Source: DATJGF01 sp035495315
Lineage (GTDB): Bacteria; Verrucomicrobiota; Verrucomicrobiia; Limisphaerales; UBA8199
Assembly: GCA_035495315.1 (NCBI GenBank)
Contig: DATJGF010000157.1
Coordinates: 1-21,134 of the forward strand
Direction: 5' to 3'
DNA length: 21,134 nucleotides
The notes under the pieces are model-generated. The model saw nothing but the letters and a program-made list of their open reading frames with translations, had not been told where the DNA came from and did not search any database. Shown in pieces: positions 16,701 to 21,134 of the stretch. The position numbers and the translations under genes were made by a program. Position 1 is the stretch's first letter. Each line of letters opens with the position of its first letter.

Positions 16701-16771
16701 AGATTGATAATACGATCGGCAATCACGGCACTCGCTATTACCGCGTGCAATTGCTCGATCCCTCTCCTTAG
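10709..16771 (+). CDS. Giant secreted protein of 18 PPC-like modules
   Basis: A 2020-residue exported protein. The frame opens 14 codons earlier at a TTG, but the ATG at 10709 gives a clean signal peptide (TGAALVALFLLAAEIRA, cleavage near residue 23). Residues 24-1849 are 18 tandem modules of about 99-105 residues resembling bacterial pre-peptidase C-terminal (PPC) beta-sandwiches. Each has a Y-x-F-x-GT-x-GQ-x-LYFD strand pair, a central P-x-G turn, a D-x-GP-x-TL-x-x-x-GTYTL segment and an LLD-x-x-x-QP-x-LPLN joint. Residues 1850-1944 or so are a cadherin/He_PIG-like Ig domain (NRAPVLSFIPDQ, ATDPDANTLVYSLD), and 1945-2020 is the verrucomicrobial C-terminal domain ending RYYRVQLLD. No catalytic domain was seen, so it is likely a surface or extracellular adhesin or binding protein. 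It is flanked by a hairpin immediately after the stop. Confidence 0.9.
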   Translation: MTPLQRTGAALVALFLLAAEIRAAIPLDLGTTYSGTIALPGETHTYTFSGTPGRWLFLDSLEAGGLQMNLTLISPAGMILSQRNDDSDFGPFVLSETGTYSIVVNGSGSTTGDYQFRVLDLAAAPVLTLGTMLSGQLSPPLACNIYQFNGKRGQRINLQMVSASSNGAQWQLVTPANVVLASGYIYQNLGVVTLPLDGPYCLMVSGYNQGITTTAPFLFQLLLTDVSDNPVVATGFGTPHSGTINANQTNSFTYTAPAGLPVYFDTLDASGQSLVVDFVDPTGNAVFLVNEISDAGPYVLSRAGTYTLNVWGPSGASGNYNFRLLDLSASPVLALNTVVSNVLNSPYETDIYQFSGTAGQRLYYDSFFNAFANVQFRLQGPDGQTPISVYQSYDAGPITLPYNGVYYFYVQSLLPTSANYSFQFLDVAAQPVLPINSPVQGALDPNASRVYQLPGTNGERLFFNAISVSAGGATWSLFDPKNAYVSGASAGLGSDFAVTLPYTGNYVMVVANGPSSLTFSNEVSTFGVQTNSLTFGTPTTNAIVNPGDQIIYTFTGTNGHRMYFDSLWPTYSAIYVNIISPTGQGVTYGNASYDIGPFTLLETGTYMLVFYGTLDTTGPIGFQLLDIDTQPALPLNVNVTGSLDPNSSRILQLTWTNHEHLYFNGKGSSGGASWTLFDQRNAQVGSAGLDADFIPPMPAALTGTYALILTGGTSPVTYSNQVNTFTLVNNSLTLGTSVTNNIFNPGDQVLYTFTGTVGQHVYYDSLFPNYLSMNVSLFSPSGLTVLYGNPSGDIGPVTLPESGIYTLVFSASQDTVGGIAFELLDIGVQPALPLNTDLTGTLPANTSKIYQLAGTPGEQLYFDSKGVFAGSASWVLYGPNNVQVGSSYLGGDFQVTVPYAGNYALVFAAGGIDVTYSNQVNTFSYSSNALTLGSAVTSAILKPGNQLYYTFSGTAGQRLYFDSRQTNYLNGYVYLLSPGGQSTLLGNSSYDKGPFTLTQTGTYALMFNGVGDATGLISFNLLDLAAANPVSLGTTITGSLSDQTETRLYRFPGVVGQRVNPQSLTASSLAAVWTLIGLSDQSFGPVPYISANIGPVTLPATGNYTIAVIGNTTTASPLDYQFTVSDISDSAVSTSGTGQVIAGTIGANQTNIFTFTAPAGLPIFFDSQDTSGQNLIVDLIGPDSTLFARLGETSDAGPYNLPRSGTYTVSVWGNGGASGNYSFRLLDLSTSPVLPLNSPASATLTNSYQTDVYQFITTAGQQLIYNALTNDANFPSVYVQLLDPRAQAVGPNTDFANSSPAPFTIQYAGTSYLLFRNLKSVPSGYSFQMLDVAAQPALPLNTSVTNTLGTYSLIVYKYSGNPGQQLFFGGSPGNPSGYWSFYDPNNANVSGAGANLYGNFEITIPASGTYTLMLQNSSGNPSTAVFQANNYSYFTSTYTLGTTIIDAITRPGERRLYTFAGTSGQVLYYDALTNGLGYPNTITATLFNPSGVADSPINGDFSADRGPFTLQQSGTYTLVLDGVGAGVGPIAFRLLDIAAQPILPVNTMVTNTLDPYPSLVYRYSGTAGQRLYFRGQPSNLGGYWTLYAPNNVGYLGSASLTGDFESILPMNGSYTLVLYTYNAVSGPETFQVNDYAYFTNGYTIGSTVVDSINRPGERRFYTFNGTVGQRLIYDALTNGPAGVYSISATLLDPQGIDEGLVSGDSSSDRGPFALRQTGLYTLVIDGNVSAVGTFAFRLLDLRQQPDLPLNVLVTNAIDLYPTVIYKYSGSIGQQLYFRGQIFNNPQGYWTLYDPNNTVVYQGSSSLNGDFQVTLPANGVYCLKLDDNGYSAGTNIFEVSPFNFGEPLQINRAPVLSFIPDQITGEGGPMFFTAQATDPDANTLVYSLDPGGPGAASINSASGLFFWTPPPTGFSYVTNVTVRVTDTGTPALSVAQRLSISVIAGPVMMTVHKTATDATVFWRSAPGKHYQLSYKNSLLDANWTLLGGVLAATDYISFQIDNTIGNHGTRYYRVQLLDPSP
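10787..16250 (+). repeat. Coding tandem repeats, ~300-bp period, nested
   Basis: The 18 modules of the giant protein form a DNA repeat with a period of about 300 bases. Signatures are shared at distance nine: modules 3 and 12 both carry NQTN...F-x-APAGLP, modules 2 and 11 end in VSD/ISD, and modules 5 and 14 share VSGA. Modules 1-9 (about 10787-13495) and 10-18 (about 13496-16250) therefore look like an old 2.7-kb duplication. Within each block, modules 5-9 and 14-18 alternate between two types: a [NKR]PG[DNE]-x-x-YTF type and an LPLN-start type. Modules 14, 16 and 18 resemble each other most (F-x-GG or FRGQ, then GYW), which suggests later homogenisation. Confidence 0.8.
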
Positions 16772-16779
16772 ACCGGATT

Positions 16780-16851
16780 GCCACAAAAGGCACGAAAAGT
16801 CACGAAAATGAATCCTTAATATTTTTGTCCCTTTTCGTGGCTTTTCGTGGC
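16780..16851. repeat. Imperfect palindrome after the giant gene; possible terminator
   Basis: Two 29-base arms (16780-16808 and 16823-16851) are near reverse complements, with two indels and about two mismatches around a 14-base AT-rich loop. The arms carry the same 'TTTTCGTGCC / TTTTGTGGC' words as the repeats right of the GxxExxY gene. It begins nine bases after the giant gene's stop and ends 15 bases before the GxxExxY stop, so it can fold in transcripts from either side and may terminate both. Confidence 0.7.
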
Positions 16852-16865
16852 CAGAAACAACAGCG

Positions 16866-17282
16866 CTAGCAGCCCAGACAGGATTGCGGCTGGGGGACAT
16901 CATCAGTCATCAAAAACTTTTTCACGTACAATTTTGGTGCCCCAAAGTTGATCAAAAGACCGGTCTCAAGCCGTGCCGAGCGCAGATAGCCCAGTATCTG
17001 AGCGACGTGCTCGTCCGCGACCGCACGAACGGCCTTCAACTCCACGATGAGTCTCTGTTCGACGAACAAGTCGGCATGGAATTCGCCCAACAAGAAAGCG
17101 TCTTCATCGTAGACGTGCAACGCGTATTGCTGTTCCACGTGAAGTCCACGTTTACGAAGCCGATGAGCCAAAGCATTCTCATAGATCTTTTCGAGGTGTC
17201 CATGCCGGTGGTATTTGTGGATAGCGAAACTCGTCTCTCGGACGATATCGCATAGTGAGTTGATCTCCTGATGATTCATCAT
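16866..17282 (-). CDS. GxxExxY protein (PD-(D/E)XK-like)
   Basis: A 138-residue protein of the GxxExxY family (PDDEXK_3-like). The naming motif is G28-H-L-E31-K-I-Y34, followed by ENALAHRLRKRG. The nuclease-like core follows: GEFHADLFVE with D71, then LIVELKAV with E81 and K83, which fits the D...E-x-K catalytic layout. Conserved AQILGYLR (about 94-101) and a family-typical LLINFG (109-114) follow. Family members occur in rRNA intervening sequences and in many environmental genomes; their biological role is not established. It is convergent with the giant gene and divergent from the helicase gene, and is bracketed on both sides by copies of one repeat. Two adjacent ATGs (17282, 17279) could start it. 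The tail QPQSCLGC is unusual. Confidence 0.88.
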   Translation of the reverse strand: MMNHQEINSLCDIVRETSFAIHKYHRHGHLEKIYENALAHRLRKRGLHVEQQYALHVYDEDAFLLGEFHADLFVEQRLIVELKAVRAVADEHVAQILGYLRSARLETGLLINFGAPKLYVKKFLMTDDVPQPQSCLGC

Positions 17283-17344
17283 AGGTCGAGCAGAGTGCTA
17301 AAAAAAGTTTTCGGGTCCAAGAAAAAATAAGTTTGACAATCGCG

Positions 17345-17412
17345 CCTAACTTTTCCATTTTGTGACTTTTCGTGCCTCTTTGTGGCAAAACCTGGAACTT
17401 CCGTTGCGCGGA
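17345..17412 (+). repeat. Direct repeat copy 1 (GTGACTTTTCGTGCC type)
   Basis: About 68 bases starting CCTAACTTTTCCATTTTGTG, repeated nearly exactly 115 bases further on at 17460-17527. It includes the right inverted-repeat arm of the candidate GxxExxY element (17356-17386) plus a shared tail CTTCCGTTGCGCG. A TTGACA at 17333-17338 lies 17 bases before CATTTT, a weak candidate promoter toward the helicase gene. Confidence 0.85.
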
Positions 17413-17459
17413 CTTTTCGCTGCTAACAAAGGGATGTTCAGGTCAACAGAAAAGAAGAT

Positions 17460-17527
17460 CCTAACTTTTCCATTTTGTGACTTTCGTGCCTCTTTGTGGC
17501 GAAAACGTGGACTTCCGTTGCGCGCAT
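17460..17527 (+). repeat. Direct repeat copy 2 (GTGACTTTTCGTGCC type)
   Basis: The second copy of the 68-base direct repeat, with a few single-base differences (for example, one T fewer in the TTTT run before CGTGCC). It ends 26 bases before the start of the helicase gene, so it forms most of that gene's immediate upstream region. Confidence 0.85.
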
Positions 17528-17553
17528 TTTTCCCCTACAGTAGCGTTGGCTAA

Positions 17554-19692
17554 ATGATCAGCGCCATCGAACCCCAGGCTTCCGGTTCCAGCCTCGACCT
17601 TGTCCAACAGGTCGAAAACATCTTTTCAGCCGATGGCTTGTTGTCCCGCTCGAAGAATTTTGAATTTCGCCCACAACAGCAGCAAATGGCCGTTGCGGTA
17701 GCCCACGCACTTGAAGGTGGAGAGCATCTCGCCGTCGAGGCCGGGACCGGAGTCGGCAAGAGCCTCGCGTATCTGGTCCCTGCGATTCTGTTTGCCGTGG
17801 CCAAAAAGAAGAAGGCGATCGTTTCCACTCACACCATCAATCTGCAGGAGCAGCTGACGGAAAAGGATCTCCCGATGTTAAAGCAGATTCTGCCCGTTAA
17901 GTTCGAGTTTACGATGCTCAAAGGCCGCGCTAATTACCTCTGCACGCGCCGGCTGCATAAGGCGATGCAGCAATCCGGCAATCTCTTCACTTCCAGCGAA
18001 GGTGAAGAGTTGCAGCGCATCTATGAATGGTCCAAGACCACTCAAGACGGCAGTTTGTCCGATTTCGAGATCGAGCCCGACCCCAAAGTGTGGGCGCTGG
18101 TCTGCTCCGAACGCGGTTTGTGCTCGCCCAAAACTTGTGGCTACCAATCTGACTTCGCCAAACAAAACCCGGTTTGTTTCTTTCAACGCGCGCGCAAACG
18201 CATCCTTTCGGCCGACGTGCTCGTTCTGAACCATACCCTGTTATTTACCCTGCTCGGGGGCCTGGAGGAGGAAGTCGACGGCGGCATCCTCTTCCGCAAC
18301 GACTTCGTCATTTTTGATGAGGCGCACCTGATGGAGAGCGTCGCCTCCAAACATATCGGCCTGAGCGTCTCCAGTGGCCAGATGCGCTATTCCCTGCAGC
18401 GCCTGTGGAATCCGCGCACCGAAAAAGGGTTGCTGGCGACATTGCTTCAGGGCGGAGCCGTCAAGCTGGTCGCCGAGTTATTGAAGGAAAGCGATGGCTT
18501 TTTCCAGGAAGTCGAAGCGGCCTGCGAAGAAATCCACCAGGCCGCTCGAAAGCGAAGCTTTGGTGGCGGGGAATCCCGCAAGCGCGACTGGACCGAGTTG
18601 CGGATCCGGAAACCGGAATTGGTGAAGGACACCGTTACCCTGCCGTTGCAGCGCGTCCGCGAAGCCGTCAGCGACCTGATTAACATGAGCGAAGACAAGG
18701 AGATTGGCGACGAGTTGCTCGAATGCAATCGCCGGCTCGCTGAACTCAAAGAGGAATTGGCCCTCTTCCTTAGCCAGGATGCCGACGACCATGTTTATTG
18801 GGTTGAGCGCGGCGGCAAAGGACAGCGGACCATTGCGCTGAACGCCGCACCGGTCGATGTTGCCGGCTATTTGCGTGCACGGCTCTTTAGCAGTGACACC
18901 TCAGTCATCATGACCAGCGCCACCCTCGCGACCAAAGCTGGGCATACCGCTGATGATTCGACTGTCAAGGACCCGCCGGCTTCCGGCAGAACCGAGCGCG
19001 GCGCCAATAGCGGGGCCCCGCCCCTGCTCTACTTCGTCAGGCGCGTTGGCGCTGAGACCGCCCGCATGCTGCAAGTGGGAACCCCCTTTGATTACGAACG
19101 TCAAATGCGGTTGTTCATCGTGCGCAAGATGCCTGACCCCCGGGCTGAAGACTACCGCGATGCCCTCATTCACTGGATTCAGCATTTCATCAAGCTCACG
19201 CACGGCAAGGCATTCGTTCTGTTCACCAACTTCAAACTGATGCAGGAAGTCGGCGAATTGATGGAGTCCTTCTTTGACCAACTGGGGATCGCCTGCTTTG
19301 TGCAAGGCACCGGCACGCCACGCTCCGTCATGCTCGAAAAATTCAAAGACGACATCGATTCGGTCCTGTTCGGCACCGACAGCTTTTGGCAAGGCGTGGA
19401 TGTCCCCGGCGAGGCGTTGTCGAACGTTATCATTACGCGCCTGCCTTTCGCGGTGCCGGATCATCCGCTCATCGAAGCCCGGATCGAGGCAATTGAAGCC
19501 CGCGGCGGCGATTCGTTCCGGGACTTTTCGTTGCCCGAGGCCATCCTGAAGTTTCGCCAGGGCGTCGGCCGACTCATTCGAACCAAGAGCGACACGGGAA
19601 TTGTCGTCGTCCTGGACAATCGGGTCCTGGCCAAACAATACGGCCGCGCGTTTATCGACGCTCTTCCGAAATGTCCTCTCGAGGTCCTATAG
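17554..19692 (+). CDS. DinG/XPD-type ATP-dependent DNA helicase
   Basis: A 712-residue superfamily 2 helicase of the DinG/XPD iron-sulfur group, which unwinds DNA 5'-3' in repair. Walker A is AGTGVGKS (63-70), motif Ia is STHTINLQEQL (91-101) and the DEAH box is at 255-258. Motif VI is QGVGRLIR (669-676). Four cysteines suited to a 4Fe-4S cluster lie between Walker A and DEAH: C130 (NYLC), C190, C195 and C208 (C184 is a possible substitute). A low-complexity insert rich in Pro, Gly and Ala (about residues 468-490) follows the TSATLATK motif. It lacks the N-terminal exonuclease domain of Gram-positive DinG. The ATG at 17554 has no clear Shine-Dalgarno sequence. The next gene overlaps its end by 22 bases. 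Confidence 0.92.
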   Translation: MISAIEPQASGSSLDLVQQVENIFSADGLLSRSKNFEFRPQQQQMAVAVAHALEGGEHLAVEAGTGVGKSLAYLVPAILFAVAKKKKAIVSTHTINLQEQLTEKDLPMLKQILPVKFEFTMLKGRANYLCTRRLHKAMQQSGNLFTSSEGEELQRIYEWSKTTQDGSLSDFEIEPDPKVWALVCSERGLCSPKTCGYQSDFAKQNPVCFFQRARKRILSADVLVLNHTLLFTLLGGLEEEVDGGILFRNDFVIFDEAHLMESVASKHIGLSVSSGQMRYSLQRLWNPRTEKGLLATLLQGGAVKLVAELLKESDGFFQEVEAACEEIHQAARKRSFGGGESRKRDWTELRIRKPELVKDTVTLPLQRVREAVSDLINMSEDKEIGDELLECNRRLAELKEELALFLSQDADDHVYWVERGGKGQRTIALNAAPVDVAGYLRARLFSSDTSVIMTSATLATKAGHTADDSTVKDPPASGRTERGANSGAPPLLYFVRRVGAETARMLQVGTPFDYERQMRLFIVRKMPDPRAEDYRDALIHWIQHFIKLTHGKAFVLFTNFKLMQEVGELMESFFDQLGIACFVQGTGTPRSVMLEKFKDDIDSVLFGTDSFWQGVDVPGEALSNVIITRLPFAVPDHPLIEARIEAIEARGGDSFRDFSLPEAILKFRQGVGRLIRTKSDTGIVVVLDNRVLAKQYGRAFIDALPKCPLEVL

Positions 19693-20540
19693 CGCCGGTC
19701 CGAGATCGGCTGGCAAAAGTCCGTCATCTGGCGCTCGACCTCGACGGCACGATTTACCGCGGCGGAACACTTTTCCCTTCGACGCTTCCTTTTCTGAAGT
19801 TGCTCAAACAGCTTGGGATCGCTCATACGTTCCTGACGAATAATTCGTCCAAGAGCACCCGGGATTATCTGACCCATCTCGAGCGATTCGGTATTAATGC
19901 GACCTCGGGTCAGCTCCAGACTTCGACCCAGTCAACAATCGCATTCCTGCGCGAATCCTTTCCTCAGGCCCGGCGCCTGTTCATTCTGGGCACCCCGAGT
20001 CTGATCGAGGAATTGCAGGCGGAGGGATTCACCTCAGTACCGGATGACGCCGCCGATGAACCGGACGCAGTCGTCGTTGGATTCGATACGACATTGGTCT
20101 TTTCACGGTTGTGTCGCGCCGCATATTGGATCCATAAAGGCAAGCTGTTCATTGCCACCCATCCGGACCGTGTTTGCCCCACGGACCAACCGACGGTCTT
20201 GGTTGACTGCGGCTCCATTTGTGCCGCCTTGGAAAAAGCGACCGGACACGCGCCGGATAAGGTTCTGGGCAAGCCCGACCCTTCGATGCTCGACGAAATC
20301 CTGCGACGACACACGCTTTCACGAGATGAGCTCGCGATGGTCGGCGATCGTTTATACACCGATATGGCTATGGCGCGAAGTGCAGGCGTGCTCGCTATCC
20401 TGGTGCTTACCGGCGAAACGACTTTGTCCGATGTGGAACACCTCGAATCGCCACCTGACTTGATCGTTAGTGGGTTGGAAGAACTCGGAGAACAACTCCG
20501 AATCACGCGCCCCACCTCCCGCGCTCAAGCCTCCTCATAA
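19671..20540 (+). CDS. HAD-superfamily IIA phosphatase (NagD-like)
   Basis: A 289-residue haloacid-dehalogenase-type phosphatase of subclass IIA (NagD/AraL/PGP group). HAD motif I is D23-L-D25-G-T-I-Y, with the nucleophile D23. Motif II is LTNNSSKS (55-62), motif III is K201 in LGKPDP (199-204), and motif IV is GDRLYTDMAMA (225-235). The C2-type cap lies between motifs II and III (including VVGFDTTL and FIATHPDRVCP). Relatives dephosphorylate small phosphometabolites such as nucleotides, phosphosugars or 2-phosphoglycolate; the exact substrate is not predictable here. The ATG at 19671 lies inside the last codons of the helicase gene in another frame, so the two are probably one transcription unit with coupled translation. 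Confidence 0.9.
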   Translation: MSSRGPIAPVRDRLAKVRHLALDLDGTIYRGGTLFPSTLPFLKLLKQLGIAHTFLTNNSSKSTRDYLTHLERFGINATSGQLQTSTQSTIAFLRESFPQARRLFILGTPSLIEELQAEGFTSVPDDAADEPDAVVVGFDTTLVFSRLCRAAYWIHKGKLFIATHPDRVCPTDQPTVLVDCGSICAALEKATGHAPDKVLGKPDPSMLDEILRRHTLSRDELAMVGDRLYTDMAMARSAGVLAILVLTGETTLSDVEHLESPPDLIVSGLEELGEQLRITRPTSRAQASS

Positions 20541-20660
20541 GGTTCGCCAAACGCCTAAGTTCACCTATCTCCAGTCACCTGCGCACCTCGTATCCCTCCT
20601 ATCCGTCCTATTCAAAAGCCTAAAAGACACTCTCACCACCACCTCCACCGATCGGAATAG

Positions 20661-20683
20661 AGGCTTGACCCAAGGCTTGACCC
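20661..20683 (+). repeat. Left arm of a 23-bp inverted repeat
   Basis: The arm contains AGGCTTGACCC twice with one A between them. Its reverse complement matches 20888-20909 except for one missing base. The arm is therefore both a direct repeat of an 11-mer and half of an inverted repeat that encloses about 205 bases. Confidence 0.85.
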
Positions 20684-20709
20684 CATCCTTGCGTGGTTTC
20701 TGCCCGCTG

Positions 20710-20751
20710 GTTCAAAGTTCAACGTTCGATGTTCGATGTTCGATGTTCAGG
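20710..20751 (+). repeat. Heptamer tandem array (GTTCRAN)
   Basis: Six units in 7-base phase: GTTCAAA, GTTCAAC, three copies of GTTCGAT and GTTCAGG, starting at 20710. It is noncoding. Similar GTTC-based arrays are familiar from intergenic DNA of environmental Verrucomicrobia-like genomes (from memory, not searched). Confidence 0.85.
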
Positions 20752-20800
20752 TCCCGTCCTGAAATAGGTTGGTACTTTGGAAAGAGAAAATCCAAGTACC

Positions 20801-20872
20801 ATGAAAGTCATTCGATACAGCCAAGGGTTCAAAATGCAGATGGTGCGGGAGGTGGAAAGCGAGCACCCTTAA
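20801..20872 (+). pseudogene. Truncated IS3-type transposase orfA remnant
   Basis: A 23-codon frame, MKVIRYSQGFKMQMVREVE then SEHP and TAA, resembles the conserved N-terminus of IS3-group orfA helix-turn-helix proteins (a Y-S-x-x-F-K-x-x-x-V-x-E pattern). It stops abruptly before an A-run. The preceding bases hold a small inverted repeat (20771-20780 with 20792-20800) and a CCTGAAATAGG stretch that may be the insertion sequence's left end. Only the 5' end of the element survives. Confidence 0.6.
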
Positions 20873-20887
20873 AAAAAAACTAAAAAA

Positions 20888-20909
20888 GGGTCAAGCCTGG
20901 GTCAAGCCT
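20888..20909 (-). repeat. Right arm of the 23-bp inverted repeat
   Basis: GGGTCAAGCCT occurs twice in tandem, the reverse complement of the left arm at 20661-20683 less one base. It lies 57 bases upstream of the transposase start, a position expected for a recognition or regulatory site of such an element, though this is inference. Confidence 0.85.
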
Positions 20910-20966
20910 CGACTCTGATCCCTTGATTTATCTTGACATTACGATCGTTCATGCCACAGTCGTGCC

Positions 20967-21134
20967 ATGCCACGTCAGGTGCGCATCCAATATCCCGGTG
21001 CGATGTATCACGTCATGAGCCGCGGGAATCGTCGTCAGGACATCTATCTCGACGATGTGGATCGACAGGACTTCCTCAAAACTCTGGCTGAGGCTTGCCA
21101 GAAGACCGGGTGGCAAGTCCATGCCTATTGCCTC
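20967..21134 (+). CDS. RAYT/IS200-like transposase, 5' part only
   Basis: The first 56 codons of a Y1 (HUH) transposase of the REP-associated tyrosine transposase group; the window ends before the HUH histidines and the catalytic tyrosine. The diagnostic N-terminus is visible: RIQYPGAMYHVMSRGNRRQ (residues 6-24), then IYLDDVDRQDFLKTL, and WQVHAYCL at the edge, which normally leads into M-x-NH-x-H. Such proteins cut and join single-stranded DNA at hairpins and are linked to REP/BIME dispersal. The start ATG is preceded by no clear Shine-Dalgarno sequence. It may be the transposase acting on the hairpin cluster at 3894-4001, but that is untested. Confidence 0.85.
   Translation, partial: MPRQVRIQYPGAMYHVMSRGNRRQDIYLDDVDRQDFLKTLAEACQKTGWQVHAYCL

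Larger units (their letters stand above)
16780..17386. mobile_element. Candidate element: GxxExxY gene between 31-bp inverted repeats
   Basis: The 31 bases at 16780-16810 are, when reverse-complemented, almost identical to 17356-17386: both read CATTTT-(C)-GTGACTTTTCGTGCC and end TTTGTGGC, differing by one missing C and one extra base. They enclose only the GxxExxY gene (607 bases in all). No target-site duplication is visible at the edges and no transposase is present, so mobility is only an inference; a dispersed repeat family is an equal possibility. Confidence 0.45.
20541..20966. other. Gene-poor repeat-rich stretch before the RAYT gene
   Basis: These 426 bases hold no intact gene. From left to right there is unassigned sequence, the left arm of an inverted repeat (20661-20683), a heptamer array (20710-20751), a possible IS left end and truncated orfA (about 20751-20872), an A-rich run, the right arm (20888-20909), and the leader of the transposase gene, with TTGACA at 20933-20938 but no good -10 partner. 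An open frame of 137 codons crosses much of it but has repeat-driven composition and is not convincing. Confidence 0.7.

Noticed and set aside
17333..17361. Promoter toward the helicase gene (TTGACA, 17-base spacer, CATTTT)
   Set aside because: The -10 box matches only three of six positions and lies in repeat DNA; it is too weak to annotate separately.
20470..20883. 137-codon frame from the HAD gene end to the IS remnant
   Set aside because: It overlaps the HAD 3' end, runs through a heptamer array and repeat arms, and shows no domain.

Overview
The window looks like chromosomal DNA of a Verrucomicrobiota bacterium, most likely of the Pedosphaera/Limisphaera type. This is inferred from gene content, not from a marker gene. 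The clues are two Tat-exported Gfo/Idh/MocA oxidoreductases, a secreted amidohydrolase fused to a CBM9-like domain, a membrane-anchored HEAT-repeat protein, a giant secreted repeat protein with a verrucomicrobial-style C-terminus, a four-helix-bundle 'suffix' protein, a GxxExxY protein and a RAYT/IS200-like transposase start. No rRNA, tRNA or CRISPR array was seen.

Layout. Bases 19-3854, minus strand: ppk1 - CHAD protein - sixA, a polyphosphate/phosphohistidine cluster. Bases 3894-4001: a cluster of four REP-like hairpins. Bases 4017-8761, minus strand: the secreted amidohydrolase-CBM9 protein and two Tat-exported Gfo/Idh/MocA oxidoreductases, probably acting on sugars or sugar derivatives outside the cytoplasm. 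A strong intrinsic terminator (5825-5863) separates the first oxidoreductase gene from the amidohydrolase gene. Bases 8819-9602, minus strand: a four-helix-bundle/zinc-ribbon gene with three arrays of a 9-bp repeat (GTCNGACNN), one at its start, one at its domain junction and one at its stop codon. Bases 9798-16771, plus strand: a HEAT protein and a 2020-residue exported protein made of 18 modules of about 100 residues. Bases 16780-17527: a GxxExxY gene bracketed by inverted and direct copies of a 'GTGACTTTTCGTGCC' repeat. Bases 17554-20540, plus strand: a DinG-type helicase overlapping a NagD-like HAD phosphatase. Bases 20541-21134: a repeat-rich segment with an IS3-type remnant inside an inverted repeat, then the 5' end of a RAYT transposase cut by the window edge.

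The three most unusual signals are: (1) the 9-bp palindromic-unit arrays placed at the start, inter-domain linker and stop of the four-helix-bundle suffix gene; (2) the GxxExxY gene enclosed by near-identical 31-bp inverted repeats; (3) the BIME-like hairpin cluster in a window that also carries a RAYT gene. Both small accessory families (four-helix bundle and GxxExxY) are known elsewhere as passengers of 23S rRNA intervening sequences. Here each sits inside its own dispersed-repeat setting, which may point to a poorly described class of small repeat-associated elements.
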